The translations under genes were made by a program, and so were the position numbers. A DNA stretch of 54,439 nt from Syntrophobacteraceae bacterium. Lineage in GTDB: Bacteria; Desulfobacterota; Syntrophobacteria; Syntrophobacterales; Syntrophobacteraceae. This document shows, one piece after another, positions 24,916 to 32,827 of this stretch; the stretch's first letter is position 1, and each line of letters starts with the position of its first letter. The stretch covers positions 1 through 54,439 of the forward strand of contig JABUEY010000008.1 in the NCBI GenBank assembly GCA_013314815.1, written 5' to 3'. The notes beneath the pieces were generated by a model, which had not been told where the DNA came from, ran no database searches, and worked only from the letters and a program-made list of their open reading frames with translations.

Positions 24916-27249
24916 ATGGAGAGTGATCAATACCTGCAAATTTCCGGGGTGGAGAACAACCATCGCCTGGAATCGCGCATCCTCGAGGAGCGGATTCAGA
25001 AGGCGGTGGAAAACGGCCACCGTTTCCTGGAGGTGGTGGCCTACGGGCAGCATGGAATCGGAGGCAGACTCTGGAAGGCCGGGACGGATGCCGTCCATGT
25101 GAGAATCCTGGGGTCTGCCGGGCAGCGCGTGGGTTCGATGGGGTTTCCCAACACGCGAATCGATGTCATGGGTCCCGGATCCGACGACGTAGGCTGGCTG
25201 AACGGGGGAGCCGAGATCATCGTGAGGGGCAATGCCGCCAACGGAGTCGCCAACGCGATGGCTCAGGGCAGGATCTACGTAGCCGGCAGCATCGGGGCGC
25301 GCGGCATGACCATGACGAAGCGAAATCCGCGGTTTGCTCCCCCCGAACTCTGGGTGCTGGGATCGGCGGGGGATTATTTCGCAGAATTCATGGCCGGTGG
25401 AGTGGCCGTCATCTGTGGTTACGAGCCTCAGAACTCCGTCAATGTACTCGGATACCGGGCCTGCGTCGGAATGGTGGGCGGCAGGATATTCATCCGTGGC
25501 CCCCACGAGGGATACAGCAGGGCGGACGCCAAACTGACGCCCCTGTCCGATGAAGACTGGAACTGGCTCGAGGAAGGTCTCGAACGTTTTCTTCGCTCCA
25601 TCGACCGGCTCGAACTGTCCGATACACTGACCGATCGCGGCCAGTGGCAGCTCCTCGAGGCCCGCGGACCCCGCGAGAAGTACTCCAAACCCAGGCGCTC
25701 CATGGATTCCTTCCACCAGGATGTCTGGGACAGGGAACTGGGAGCGGGCGGTCTTATCGGCGACCTGACGAATCTCGACCGCAGCCCCGTCCCCATCGTC
25801 ACCTCCGGGGATCTCAGACGCTATGTACCTGTCTGGGAAAACCGGAAATATACTCCTCCCTGTGAAGCCGGCTGCCCGACGGGGATACCCGTCCATGAGC
25901 GGTGGAGGCTCATCAGGGAAGGCCGGGTGGATGAAGCCGTGGACCTCGCCCTTGCCTACACGCCCTTCCCCGCTTCCGTGTGCGGATATCTCTGCCCGAA
26001 CCTCTGCATGCAGGCATGCTCCCGCCAGGCATCGAACATGATCCCGGTGGACGTGAGCCGCCTGGGCCGGGCAAGTCTCAAAGCCAGGCTGCCCGAGTCT
26101 CCCCCGCTGTCCGGAAAGCGTATTGCCGTCATCGGTGGAGGCCCGGCGGGAATCTCCATTGCCTGGCAACTGCGGCAGCAGGGGCACGAAGCGGTGATCT
26201 ACGACATGAGGGAGACTTTGGGCGGCAAGATTTCCGCCATGATTCCCAAGACGCGGATTCCCGAAGAGATCCTGAGTGCGGAACTGAAGCGCATAAACGA
26301 GACTCTCCCTCGTGTACATCTCCAGCAGAAACTCGATCGCGACGACCTGGAACAGCTCAGAACGGACTACGATTTCGTCGTCATTGCGGTGGGGGCTCAA
26401 AAACCCAAAGTGATTCCCATTCCCGGAAACGAACGGATGATCCCGGCGGTGGAATTCCTGCGTCTGAGCAAGATCGACCAGGCAAGTGTGGGTAAGAGGG
26501 TCGTGATCATCGGAGCCGGCAACGTCGGGTGCGACGCGGCTACCGAGGCGCATCGCCTGGGAGCCGAGGAAATCACCCTGGTGGACATCCAGGAACCCCT
26601 GTCTTTCGGGAAGGAACGGAAGGAAGCGGAAGCGGCGGGAGCGAAATTCCGGTGGCCGTGCTTCAGCAAGGCGGTCACGGAAGAAGGCCTGGAATTGACA
26701 ACGGGGGAATGCATCCCTGCAGACACCGTGATCATTTCCGTCGGCGACGTGCCCGACCTCGATTTCCTCCCCGAAAGCGTCCGAACCGAGCGGGGTTTCA
26801 TCGTGGTCAACGAAAACTTCCAGACGACGGATCCCCAGATCTTCGCAGTCGGCGATGCCGTAAAACCCGGTCTGCTGACAGACGCCATCGGGGCGGGCCG
26901 GAAGGCGGCTCAAACCATCGTCGATATTCTCGCCGGAAGACGCCCAAGAGGTGATGCCGCGCAAAGAATCGACTACAGGCGGATCAAGCTCGAGTACTTC
27001 GATCCGCGTCTCACCGGTTTCGAGGGAGTGGAGCACTGTGCATCCCAGTGTTCATCGTGCGGTGCATGCCGGGACTGCGGTATTTGTGTCACCATCTGTC
27101 CCCAGGGTGCTGTTTCGAGGCGGGAAGTGGGTGGAAGTCCGGGTTTTGAAATGGCGGTAGACCCTGAAAAGTGCATCGGGTGCGGGTTCTGTGCAGGAGC
27201 CTGCCCGTGCGGGGTCTGGAATCTTGTCGAGAACGACCCGATCGACTGA
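24916..27249 (+). CDS. Fusion of glutamate synthase GXGXG domain, GltD-type FAD/NAD oxidoreductase and ferredoxin domain
   Basis: A 777-residue three-part protein. Residues about 1-240 are the GXGXG beta-helix domain (GSAGQRVGSMG, GWLNGGAEIIVRGNAANGV). About 300-690 match the glutamate synthase small subunit: a Cys-rich N-terminal part (CEAGCPTGIPV, CGYLCPNLCMQAC), FAD motif AVIGGGPAGISIA and NADP motif VIIGAGNVGCDAA. The C-terminal 80 residues contain CSSCGACRDCGICVTICP and CIGCGFCAGACPCGVW. Normally these are separate proteins; the fusion would channel electrons from NAD(P)H or ferredoxin to the synthase domain. It is the last gene of the operon, before a bidirectional terminator. Confidence 0.92.
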   Translation: MESDQYLQISGVENNHRLESRILEERIQKAVENGHRFLEVVAYGQHGIGGRLWKAGTDAVHVRILGSAGQRVGSMGFPNTRIDVMGPGSDDVGWLNGGAEIIVRGNAANGVANAMAQGRIYVAGSIGARGMTMTKRNPRFAPPELWVLGSAGDYFAEFMAGGVAVICGYEPQNSVNVLGYRACVGMVGGRIFIRGPHEGYSRADAKLTPLSDEDWNWLEEGLERFLRSIDRLELSDTLTDRGQWQLLEARGPREKYSKPRRSMDSFHQDVWDRELGAGGLIGDLTNLDRSPVPIVTSGDLRRYVPVWENRKYTPPCEAGCPTGIPVHERWRLIREGRVDEAVDLALAYTPFPASVCGYLCPNLCMQACSRQASNMIPVDVSRLGRASLKARLPESPPLSGKRIAVIGGGPAGISIAWQLRQQGHEAVIYDMRETLGGKISAMIPKTRIPEEILSAELKRINETLPRVHLQQKLDRDDLEQLRTDYDFVVIAVGAQKPKVIPIPGNERMIPAVEFLRLSKIDQASVGKRVVIIGAGNVGCDAATEAHRLGAEEITLVDIQEPLSFGKERKEAEAAGAKFRWPCFSKAVTEEGLELTTGECIPADTVIISVGDVPDLDFLPESVRTERGFIVVNENFQTTDPQIFAVGDAVKPGLLTDAIGAGRKAAQTIVDILAGRRPRGDAAQRIDYRRIKLEYFDPRLTGFEGVEHCASQCSSCGACRDCGICVTICPQGAVSRREVGGSPGFEMAVDPEKCIGCGFCAGACPCGVWNLVENDPID

Positions 27250-27256
27250 AAACGCT

Positions 27257-27296
27257 GCAGGCCGGGTGCGGGGAAAACCTCGTCGCCCCGGCCTGC
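27257..27296. terminator. Hairpin terminator between convergent genes
   Basis: Perfect 10-bp inverted repeat (GCAGGCCGGG at 27257-27266, CCCGGCCTGC at 27287-27296) in the 51-base gap between the glutamate synthase operon and the convergent BtuF-like gene. It can serve both strands. There is no clear T run, so Rho may assist. Confidence 0.6.
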
Positions 27297-27300
27297 ATGA

Positions 27301-28062
27301 TCACCGATACAGTGCCTCGAACAGCCCTTCAACCATGTCCACGATTCTCGGGCCTGAACGGCAGGTAAGTCCGCAGTCGAATATGTGAATGCGGCCGTGG
27401 AGAACTGCGGCGATACTCCGCCATTCCGCGCTGTCCAACAGCCGCTGCCGGATGAAAGCCTCACAGAAGAAAATCACTTCGGGGTCCCGCAATCTCACCT
27501 CTTCCCGCGTGCACACAAAATAAGGTTCCGATCCGTCTCGGAATACGTTCATGCCGCCCGCCGATCCAATGACGTCGTGCTGGAAAGATCCGGGTCCCAC
27601 GGTGATGAGCGGTTCCCAGTTCATGATACGAAGGACTCGCACACGCCTCGATGGGTCGATCCTGTCCGTGATGCTCAAGACCCGGAACAACCGATCTTCG
27701 AGTTCTTCGACGAGCTGGTTCGCGGCGTCCTCCCGGTTTAGAATACGGCCGATCTCACGGAAGGTGTCCATGGAAGCCCTCACGGTTCCTGGGTCGCTGT
27801 GATAGACAACCAGTCCAGCTTCCTTCAGAGTCGAGGCCATCTCTTCCTGGTGGCTGCCGAATGTGCATACCAGGTCGGGTCCGGCTTTCATTACCTGGTG
27901 GAGGTCCGGAGCGTACCAGGAACCGAAGGTCGAGATCCCTTTCACTTCGGGGGGGAAGTCACAGTTTTCGGTTACACCGGCGAGCATGTCGATGCACCCC
28001 AGCGCGGCGATGACTTCCGTTTGAGTGGGAGCCAGGGAGATGACCCGGATGCCCCTGCTCAT
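27301..28062 (-). CDS. BtuF-like periplasmic-binding-fold protein without signal peptide
   Basis: A 253-residue protein of the type III binding-protein fold used by cobalamin and iron-siderophore ABC systems: VISLAPTQTEVIAALG at the N-terminus, GSWYAPDLHQVMKAGPDLVCTFG, and the C-terminal RSGPRIVDMVEGL. There is no signal sequence, as the family fold begins at residue 6, so it is probably cytoplasmic; the lack of permease and ATPase genes agrees. It may bind a tetrapyrrole or corrinoid inside the cell. Its start overlaps the stop of the upstream gene by four bases. It is the last gene of a five-gene minus-strand operon. Confidence 0.8.
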   Translation of the reverse strand: MSRGIRVISLAPTQTEVIAALGCIDMLAGVTENCDFPPEVKGISTFGSWYAPDLHQVMKAGPDLVCTFGSHQEEMASTLKEAGLVVYHSDPGTVRASMDTFREIGRILNREDAANQLVEELEDRLFRVLSITDRIDPSRRVRVLRIMNWEPLITVGPGSFQHDVIGSAGGMNVFRDGSEPYFVCTREEVRLRDPEVIFFCEAFIRQRLLDSAEWRSIAAVLHGRIHIFDCGLTCRSGPRIVDMVEGLFEALYR

Positions 28063-28946
28063 GGCTGCTCCTCATCGAGGAGAGCCTGGCCCGTTGCGAG
28101 CAGGGTTCTGCAGAAAAGATTCACCAGGGCCCAGAGCGTATCGAGGGTCTTCAGCTGGGAGGAGATGGAGTCGTCGAAAAGAATATGCAGGGAGGGTTCG
28201 AATTCGTCATCACCCTGCCAGAGTATGGCCAGTATCGGAATTCGAGGAAGAACCCAGAACTGGTAGGCCGCGTCGCCGAAGTCCACTTCTCTGCCCAGCA
28301 GAATCTCGGAGGCTTGGCTGAACAGTTCAATGTGCGAGTCGAACAGCTGAAGAAGGCTGTCTACCGGGAAACTGTGAGGACCGCGAAAAAAACTCTCGCC
28401 TGACGGGAGATCCTTCTCGCTGATCCATCTTCCGGAAAACTCGAGAGGTTTTGCTTCGAGAAGATAATGGAGCATGACCAGGTGGAATTCGAAATCCGGT
28501 TTGGTGCAAGGTTCTTCCTTGACGGGCAGGATGGCCCGTTCTTTCGGAATGCACAGATACTCGGAACTGAGAAAAGGCACGACGTAAGCTTCCTGTTCCA
28601 CATCGTATTCAACCAGCGCATTCCGGCAGATCTTTTGGGGATCCGCTTCCCTCAGGCGCTCCCAGAGCGAAGGATCGACCTCGGTGGAATCGGTGTAAAG
28701 ACTTGGAGACTCGATTTCCTGGAGGAGAGGCTTGATGATCGCTTCGGCCCGTGCAACCATTTCCTCGGGCACGAGGATCCTTCCCCATCCCTTTTGAGGC
28801 ACGAAAAGACCGGTGTAGGCGGTTTCCTCGAACGATCTCAGAATGGCCGGAATGCCTTCCTGTTCGAGGGCGTCCATGAGCAGGTCGGCCTCGAAGCGGT
28901 CATCGAGGGTGTGAACGGACACAAATGGAGATTCGATATCTGTCAT
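28059..28946 (-). CDS. DUF2007 plus DUF3786 domain protein
   Basis: A 295-residue protein of unknown function. The N-terminal 75 residues look like DUF2007 (a putative signal-transducing domain): SVHTLDDRFEADLLMDALEQEGIPA, then WGRILVPEEMVARAEAII. The rest resembles DUF3786: LPSGESFFRGPHSFP, DFGDAAYQFWVLPRIPI, ILWQGDDEFEPS and ILFDDSISSQL. DUF3786 proteins are frequent in anaerobes with Fe-S and corrinoid metabolism, but no activity is known to me. It overlaps both neighbours by four bases, so the operon is tightly coupled. Confidence 0.75.
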   Translation of the reverse strand: MTDIESPFVSVHTLDDRFEADLLMDALEQEGIPAILRSFEETAYTGLFVPQKGWGRILVPEEMVARAEAIIKPLLQEIESPSLYTDSTEVDPSLWERLREADPQKICRNALVEYDVEQEAYVVPFLSSEYLCIPKERAILPVKEEPCTKPDFEFHLVMLHYLLEAKPLEFSGRWISEKDLPSGESFFRGPHSFPVDSLLQLFDSHIELFSQASEILLGREVDFGDAAYQFWVLPRIPILAILWQGDDEFEPSLHILFDDSISSQLKTLDTLWALVNLFCRTLLATGQALLDEEQP

Positions 28947-29167
28947 GACTCTACATTCCCGTCGGCCAGAAGTTCACGTTGAAGTTTCTTGCAGTTTTCC
29001 GTGGTTCGGTCCAGGGGAAGACAGGAGGCGATGGATGCTTCCCTGCGGAAAACCTTTGCGGCAAAAGCCATGCATGTCGGACAGCGGCACATCCCGCATC
29101 TGGTTCGAGGCAGTGCCTTCAAGACAGCCAGGATATCACGTCGGTTATGGTGATTCTTCGAGAACAA
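28943..29167 (-). CDS. Small protein with 4Fe-4S (Fes/COG2221-like) domain
   Basis: About 74 residues. The core reads LPRTRCGMCRCPTCMAFAAKV followed by a Cys in IASCLPL, the four-cysteine pattern of the Fe-S domain found at the N-terminus of AcsC-type corrinoid proteins and in small electron-transfer proteins. No ATG is in frame close to the domain; I use the TTG at 29167, which has a GAAGAG-like site before it. The start is uncertain and could be nearer the domain. It overlaps the end of the 75-residue gene upstream. Confidence 0.65.
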   Translation of the reverse strand: MFSKNHHNRRDILAVLKALPRTRCGMCRCPTCMAFAAKVFRREASIASCLPLDRTTENCKKLQRELLADGNVES

Positions 29168-29346
29168 ATGGCCACTCTTCGGCCTTCCTGGGCCACGTCG
29201 ATGACTCCCGTTCCATGAATATAAGTGCATCCGGCCAGTGACGCAGCCAACCCGGGCGGATATTCATCGATGGGATCGTCCAGTTCCATCACGATATGGT
29301 AATGATCCGACCCTGCCATGCAGTCGATATCGACCAGATCACGCAT
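29119..29346 (-). CDS. Conserved-looking 75-residue protein of unknown function
   Basis: Starts MRDLVDIDCMAGSD and contains MELDDPIDEYPPGLAASL and HGTGVIDVAQEGRRVAI. Acidic, soluble and with real-protein composition. The start lies within the last bases of the J-domain gene and it overlaps the Fe-S gene downstream, which supports an expressed member of the operon. I recall similar short proteins next to Fe-S domain proteins in anaerobes, but can name no function. Confidence 0.6.
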   Translation of the reverse strand: MRDLVDIDCMAGSDHYHIVMELDDPIDEYPPGLAASLAGCTYIHGTGVIDVAQEGRRVAICSRRITITDVISWLS

Positions 29347-29785
29347 GGTACTTCCCGGACAGCTGTTCGTATGCCCACTGGATATCCTGGAATTTTTCCT
29401 TGGCCATGGCCTGGAATTCCTCGCCGAGATGAGCGACCTTGTCAGGATGATATCGGGCCGCCTGTTGCCGGTATGCCCGTCTTATCGCCTCGGGAGTGGC
29501 CGAACGATCGATATGGAGAATCCTGTAAGGGTCCCTTGAAGGTTTTCGGCGCGACTGGTACCCGGCCTGATATTCATATGTCCTGTTCTGCCCGGACTGC
29601 TGCCGGTTTCCCGACGACGCTCCTGCCCGCGGCGTGTACTTCCCCCCTTTCCGGAAATAGTTCCAGTAAAGGAGGCCCAGCAGAACGAGATCGTCCAGGC
29701 GGCCTATCACCGGGATGAAGTCCGGAATGAGATCTACGGGGGAGAGAAGGTAGAGCACCCAAAGCATGAGAAGAAAGAAACGCAT
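29339..29785 (-). CDS. Membrane-anchored J-domain protein with DUF1232 segment
   Basis: A 148-residue protein. The N-terminal 45 residues are a hydrophobic DUF1232 segment (SPVDLIPDFIPVIGRLDDL), a glycine/serine-rich linker follows, and residues about 85-145 form a DnaJ domain with the diagnostic HPD (ARYHPDKVA). It would recruit a DnaK-type chaperone to the membrane. I chose the ATG at 29785; GGAGGTG lies 11 bases before it, whereas a GTG 27 bases upstream has no ribosome site. First gene of the minus-strand operon that runs to 27301. Confidence 0.82.
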   Translation of the reverse strand: MRFFLLMLWVLYLLSPVDLIPDFIPVIGRLDDLVLLGLLYWNYFRKGGKYTPRAGASSGNRQQSGQNRTYEYQAGYQSRRKPSRDPYRILHIDRSATPEAIRRAYRQQAARYHPDKVAHLGEEFQAMAKEKFQDIQWAYEQLSGKYHA

Positions 29786-30084
29786 AGTCTGAATTGCACC
29801 TCCATCCGCCACGGGGGAGCGGCGGCGAAAATCCGTTCAGCATCCTGCCCGGGATATTATCGTAACGCTTCGGAAAGGCAAGTTCAAACAATGGCGCAGG
29901 ATCTCGATGCAGCAGGGAGTCTGCGCCGCCTGCAAGTCCTGTCCAAAAACTTCTGAAAATATGGTACATAAGCTGGACATCAGCATGCCGGAATATTTTC
30001 CGGCAATGCCTGGAGTCTCGTTGTGGATGATGGAGCAATGAGCGTCCAAACAACAAACCTGTCAGAAGGGTTCAGGAGGCACTC

Positions 30085-31047
30085 GTGAATATTCTCGTTA
30101 CCGGAGGTGCGGGGTACATAGGATCCCATACATCCAAGCTGTTGAAGAAGGAAGGCCACAATCCCATCGCTTTTGACAATCTTTCCAACGGATGGGCGGA
30201 GTGGGTAAAGTTCGGCCCCTTTGTTTTCGGAGATATACGCAACGAAAAGGCTCTTTTCAATGCGTTGTCGGGCTTCGAGGTGGATGCGGTGATTCATTTT
30301 GCGGCCAAGGCGTACGTGGAGGAATCGACAAGGCTTCCGGAGGAGTATTTCGACAACAACGTCGGGGGTACAGTGGCTCTTCTGAAGGCCATGAAGCGCG
30401 CAGGAACAAAATACCTGGTTTTTTCGAGCTCCTGCGCAACCTATGGGAATGCTCGAACGCCCACTATCAGGGAGGATCACCCGAAGGAACCCACGAATCC
30501 TTATGGCCTGTCCAAGTGGATGTGCGAACAGGTGATTTCCACGGTCGCCCCGGTGGCGGGAATTCATTATGCGGCTCTGCGCTACTTCAACGTTATCGGC
30601 AACGACCCCGATGGCGAAATCTACGAGAAGCACGAACCCGAGACTCACGTTTTGCCCAATCTCATGAAGGCTGCGCACGAGGGGGGAGTCTTCCGCCTGT
30701 TCGGCACCGACCATCCGACTCCCGATGGAACGGCGGTTCGAGACTACGTATACGTCATGGACCTTGCCCTGGCTCACATCAGGGCACTGAATGTCATCTC
30801 AACCCGCGAGCGGCTCATATCCAACGTGGGCCGCGGATTGGGCACATCCGTGCGCGAGCTTCTCAAGACGGTGGAAGAAGCGGTGGGACGCAGGGTCAAC
30901 GTGCAGGAAAATCCTGTTCGTCCGGGAGATCCGCCTGAACTCGTTGCTGATGACACTCACCTCAAAACGTGGTTCCGGCACAATTTTAAAACCGTCGCTG
31001 AGGTTGTCCGGGATCTGGCAGAGCAGCAGAAGTTGCAGCCGGCTTGA
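30085..31047 (+). CDS. galE: UDP-glucose 4-epimerase
   Basis: A 320-residue extended short-chain dehydrogenase. Seen: NAD motif GGAGYIGSHT, the FDNLSNG segment, SSSCATYG with the catalytic Ser region, YGLSKWMCE with the Tyr-x3-Lys pair, and YFNVIGNDPDGEIYE typical of GalE. It interconverts UDP-glucose and UDP-galactose for envelope polysaccharides. Starts with GTG at 30085, with AGGAGG six bases upstream. It stands alone: the upstream operon diverges and a 445-base gap follows. Confidence 0.92.
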   Translation: MNILVTGGAGYIGSHTSKLLKKEGHNPIAFDNLSNGWAEWVKFGPFVFGDIRNEKALFNALSGFEVDAVIHFAAKAYVEESTRLPEEYFDNNVGGTVALLKAMKRAGTKYLVFSSSCATYGNARTPTIREDHPKEPTNPYGLSKWMCEQVISTVAPVAGIHYAALRYFNVIGNDPDGEIYEKHEPETHVLPNLMKAAHEGGVFRLFGTDHPTPDGTAVRDYVYVMDLALAHIRALNVISTRERLISNVGRGLGTSVRELLKTVEEAVGRRVNVQENPVRPGDPPELVADDTHLKTWFRHNFKTVAEVVRDLAEQQKLQPA

Positions 31048-31492
31048 ATCATGTCTGTCCATGCCCGTTCTTCAGCGCCCGACAGCCCTTCAGGTCAATG
31101 CCGATATACGCGGTCCTGAAGGGTTTGTATTCCTGAAATCATCCGACGGCTTGCAGACCTGCCCGGACGTTACTATCTTCATAGCTGGACAGTCCCAGCT
31201 TACTCCCTTGTGATGAAGGCGTCCGAGCGGGTTACGTAATGGCCATTGCATACGCCGTGATCATTCCTTGTGCAAGCATGTACCCTGTGAAATCCCCGGC
31301 AGCATCTCCTCATCACTGCCCTGCTACCCCGCACTCAGCTCCATGCAATCTGAAGCCGGGGCCCAACAATCCGTGTACGGAGTGAAAAGGTCGTCGTGTG
31401 ATCGATGGGCTTTCCAGGACATGCCTCCCGGGTGTACCCGGTGTCCGGAAAAGCCCGAGTGCTACTCATTTGACCTGCAAAAGGAGGGTGTT
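31048..31492. other. Gap between galE and dodecin
   Basis: No gene, RNA or strong terminator recognised. The dodecin ribosome site (AAGGAGGG at 31480-31487) lies at its end. No good promoter boxes were found by eye. Confidence 0.5.
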
Positions 31493-31699
31493 ATGTCGGG
31501 TGTATACAAGATCATCGAACTGGTCGGAGCAAGCCCCGTGTCCTGGGAGGATGCCGCCAAGACGGCCATAGAAACCGCTACAAAGACCCTGAGGGATCTG
31601 AGAATCGCTGAAATCAGCCAGCTCGACATGAAGCTTGAAAACGGCAAGGTAGTCTCTTACCGGGCGAGAGTAAAGATTTCTTTCAAGTACGAAGCGTAG
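31493..31699 (+). CDS. Dodecin
   Basis: A 68-residue flavin-binding protein that forms a hollow dodecamer and stores or buffers FMN/FAD. Almost the whole length matches: MSGVYKIIELVGASPVSWEDA, AIETATKTLRDLRIAE and a C-terminal YRARVKISFKYEA. The start is fixed by a strong AAGGAGGG six bases upstream; the open frame further upstream is not family-like. Monocistronic. Confidence 0.95.
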   Translation: MSGVYKIIELVGASPVSWEDAAKTAIETATKTLRDLRIAEISQLDMKLENGKVVSYRARVKISFKYEA

Positions 31700-31900
31700 C
31701 CGCTCCGTTGAGCGGAGGGAGAAGAAGCTCTCCCCTCGCCGTAGAAACGGCTTCGCCAGCATTCACACAACCATTCCGCGAACGACAAGTGACGACCTGA
31801 TCATCACAGCCGCCTTCCGTCCCGGGTCTCCAGGTTGTGCCGCAAGACCTGCATTCCGGGGAACTCGGGCGATTCCAGGCGTTTCCGGAAGGCGAAAAAG

Positions 31901-31932
31901 AAAAGGTGCCGCGTTTTGACGCGGCACCTTTT
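31901..31932 (-). terminator. Strong intrinsic terminator of the comEC/phosphoesterase transcript
   Basis: Perfect 13-bp inverted repeat (AAAAGGTGCCGCG at 31901-31913 and its complement at 31920-31932) with a six-base loop. On the minus strand it is followed by TTTTCTTTTT-like sequence, five bases past the end of the phosphoesterase gene. It may also stop plus-strand dodecin transcripts. Confidence 0.85.
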
Positions 31933-31936
31933 CCTG

Positions 31937-32752
31937 CTATTGGGTCAAGAGCTCCATGTACCTGTGCAGAGTCGGGAGGTTTCTGCAAAAGGGGTGTGAG
32001 GACATATCCTTATGCAGCTGGTCTGTAGGGAAGGGAATGCGATAGAGGGTGATGGTCTGCGAATCGCTGTCGTAGAGGACGGAGTTGGCGAGAGGGACAC
32101 TGTCCCTGTACGGTCCGCCCACGCTGCCCGCCTTGACCCAGTACCGGCAACGGGGATCGATGCTTATGGTATGAGCCTCGTCTGGAGGGGGTGTATGGAT
32201 GTTCACATCTTCGAACCGCGGGGACTCCGCCCCGTCGGATATTTCGTAGACAGCGGGGATGTGGTCATGCCCGCTGAAGATCAATCGTAGTGGAGTGTCT
32301 CGCCAGGCCTTGAGACATCCGGTGAGGGCCACTTCGTCCAGGTAATTGAAGCATTCGATATCGGGAGTCTCCCCGGGAGGAGGCAGGTGAAACGGGCTGT
32401 GATGTACGACCACGAAATCCTGCCTTTCTATGAGAAGTGGCAGGTTCGAGAGATATTCGAGGGCCGAAGGCATGGTGGAAAGCAGACCCATGTTGTAGGC
32501 GGTGGCCTGCATGCGGTCGACCTGGTGGGGATGGTCGGGGAAAAGCCCCGCGATCAGGAGATCATGGTTTCCCGCCACTGTCGGCAGCTCCAGGGATCGC
32601 ATCCGCGTCAGGATCCTGTCTCCGAAGGGCAGCCAGCCTGCGAGGTCTCCCAGACAATACGCCTCGTCCACCCGGAGCCCTTCCAGGTGTTTCAGACAGG
32701 CTTCGAGTGCATAAGAGTTTCCATGAATATCTCCGAAAAAATACGCGCGCAT
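31937..32752 (-). CDS. Calcineurin-like metallophosphoesterase
   Basis: A 271-residue cytoplasmic phosphodiesterase-type protein. Metal-binding motifs in order: GDIHGN (about 8-13), GDLAGW, GNHDLL, VVHHSPF and GHDHIP. This is the YfcE/MJ0936-like pattern; the substrate is unknown. I chose the ATG at 32752 with GGAGG before it, because the family begins MRAYFFGDIHGN; 21 upstream in-frame codons look non-coding. Last gene of the minus-strand block, just before the terminator. Confidence 0.88.
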   Translation of the reverse strand: MRAYFFGDIHGNSYALEACLKHLEGLRVDEAYCLGDLAGWLPFGDRILTRMRSLELPTVAGNHDLLIAGLFPDHPHQVDRMQATAYNMGLLSTMPSALEYLSNLPLLIERQDFVVVHHSPFHLPPPGETPDIECFNYLDEVALTGCLKAWRDTPLRLIFSGHDHIPAVYEISDGAESPRFEDVNIHTPPPDEAHTISIDPRCRYWVKAGSVGGPYRDSVPLANSVLYDSDSQTITLYRIPFPTDQLHKDMSSHPFCRNLPTLHRYMELLTQ

Positions 32753-32827
32753 CGCATGCCTCCGAACGTCGTCGCTGGAATGTCCCAATTGAACCGAAGG
32801 TTCTGCCTTTTTCAAGAAAAATCTTAT

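Noticed and set aside
23236-27036. A 1266-codon open frame on the minus strand
   Set aside because: It lies wholly antisense to the glutamate synthase genes, matches no family and reflects the codon phase of GC-rich coding sequence.
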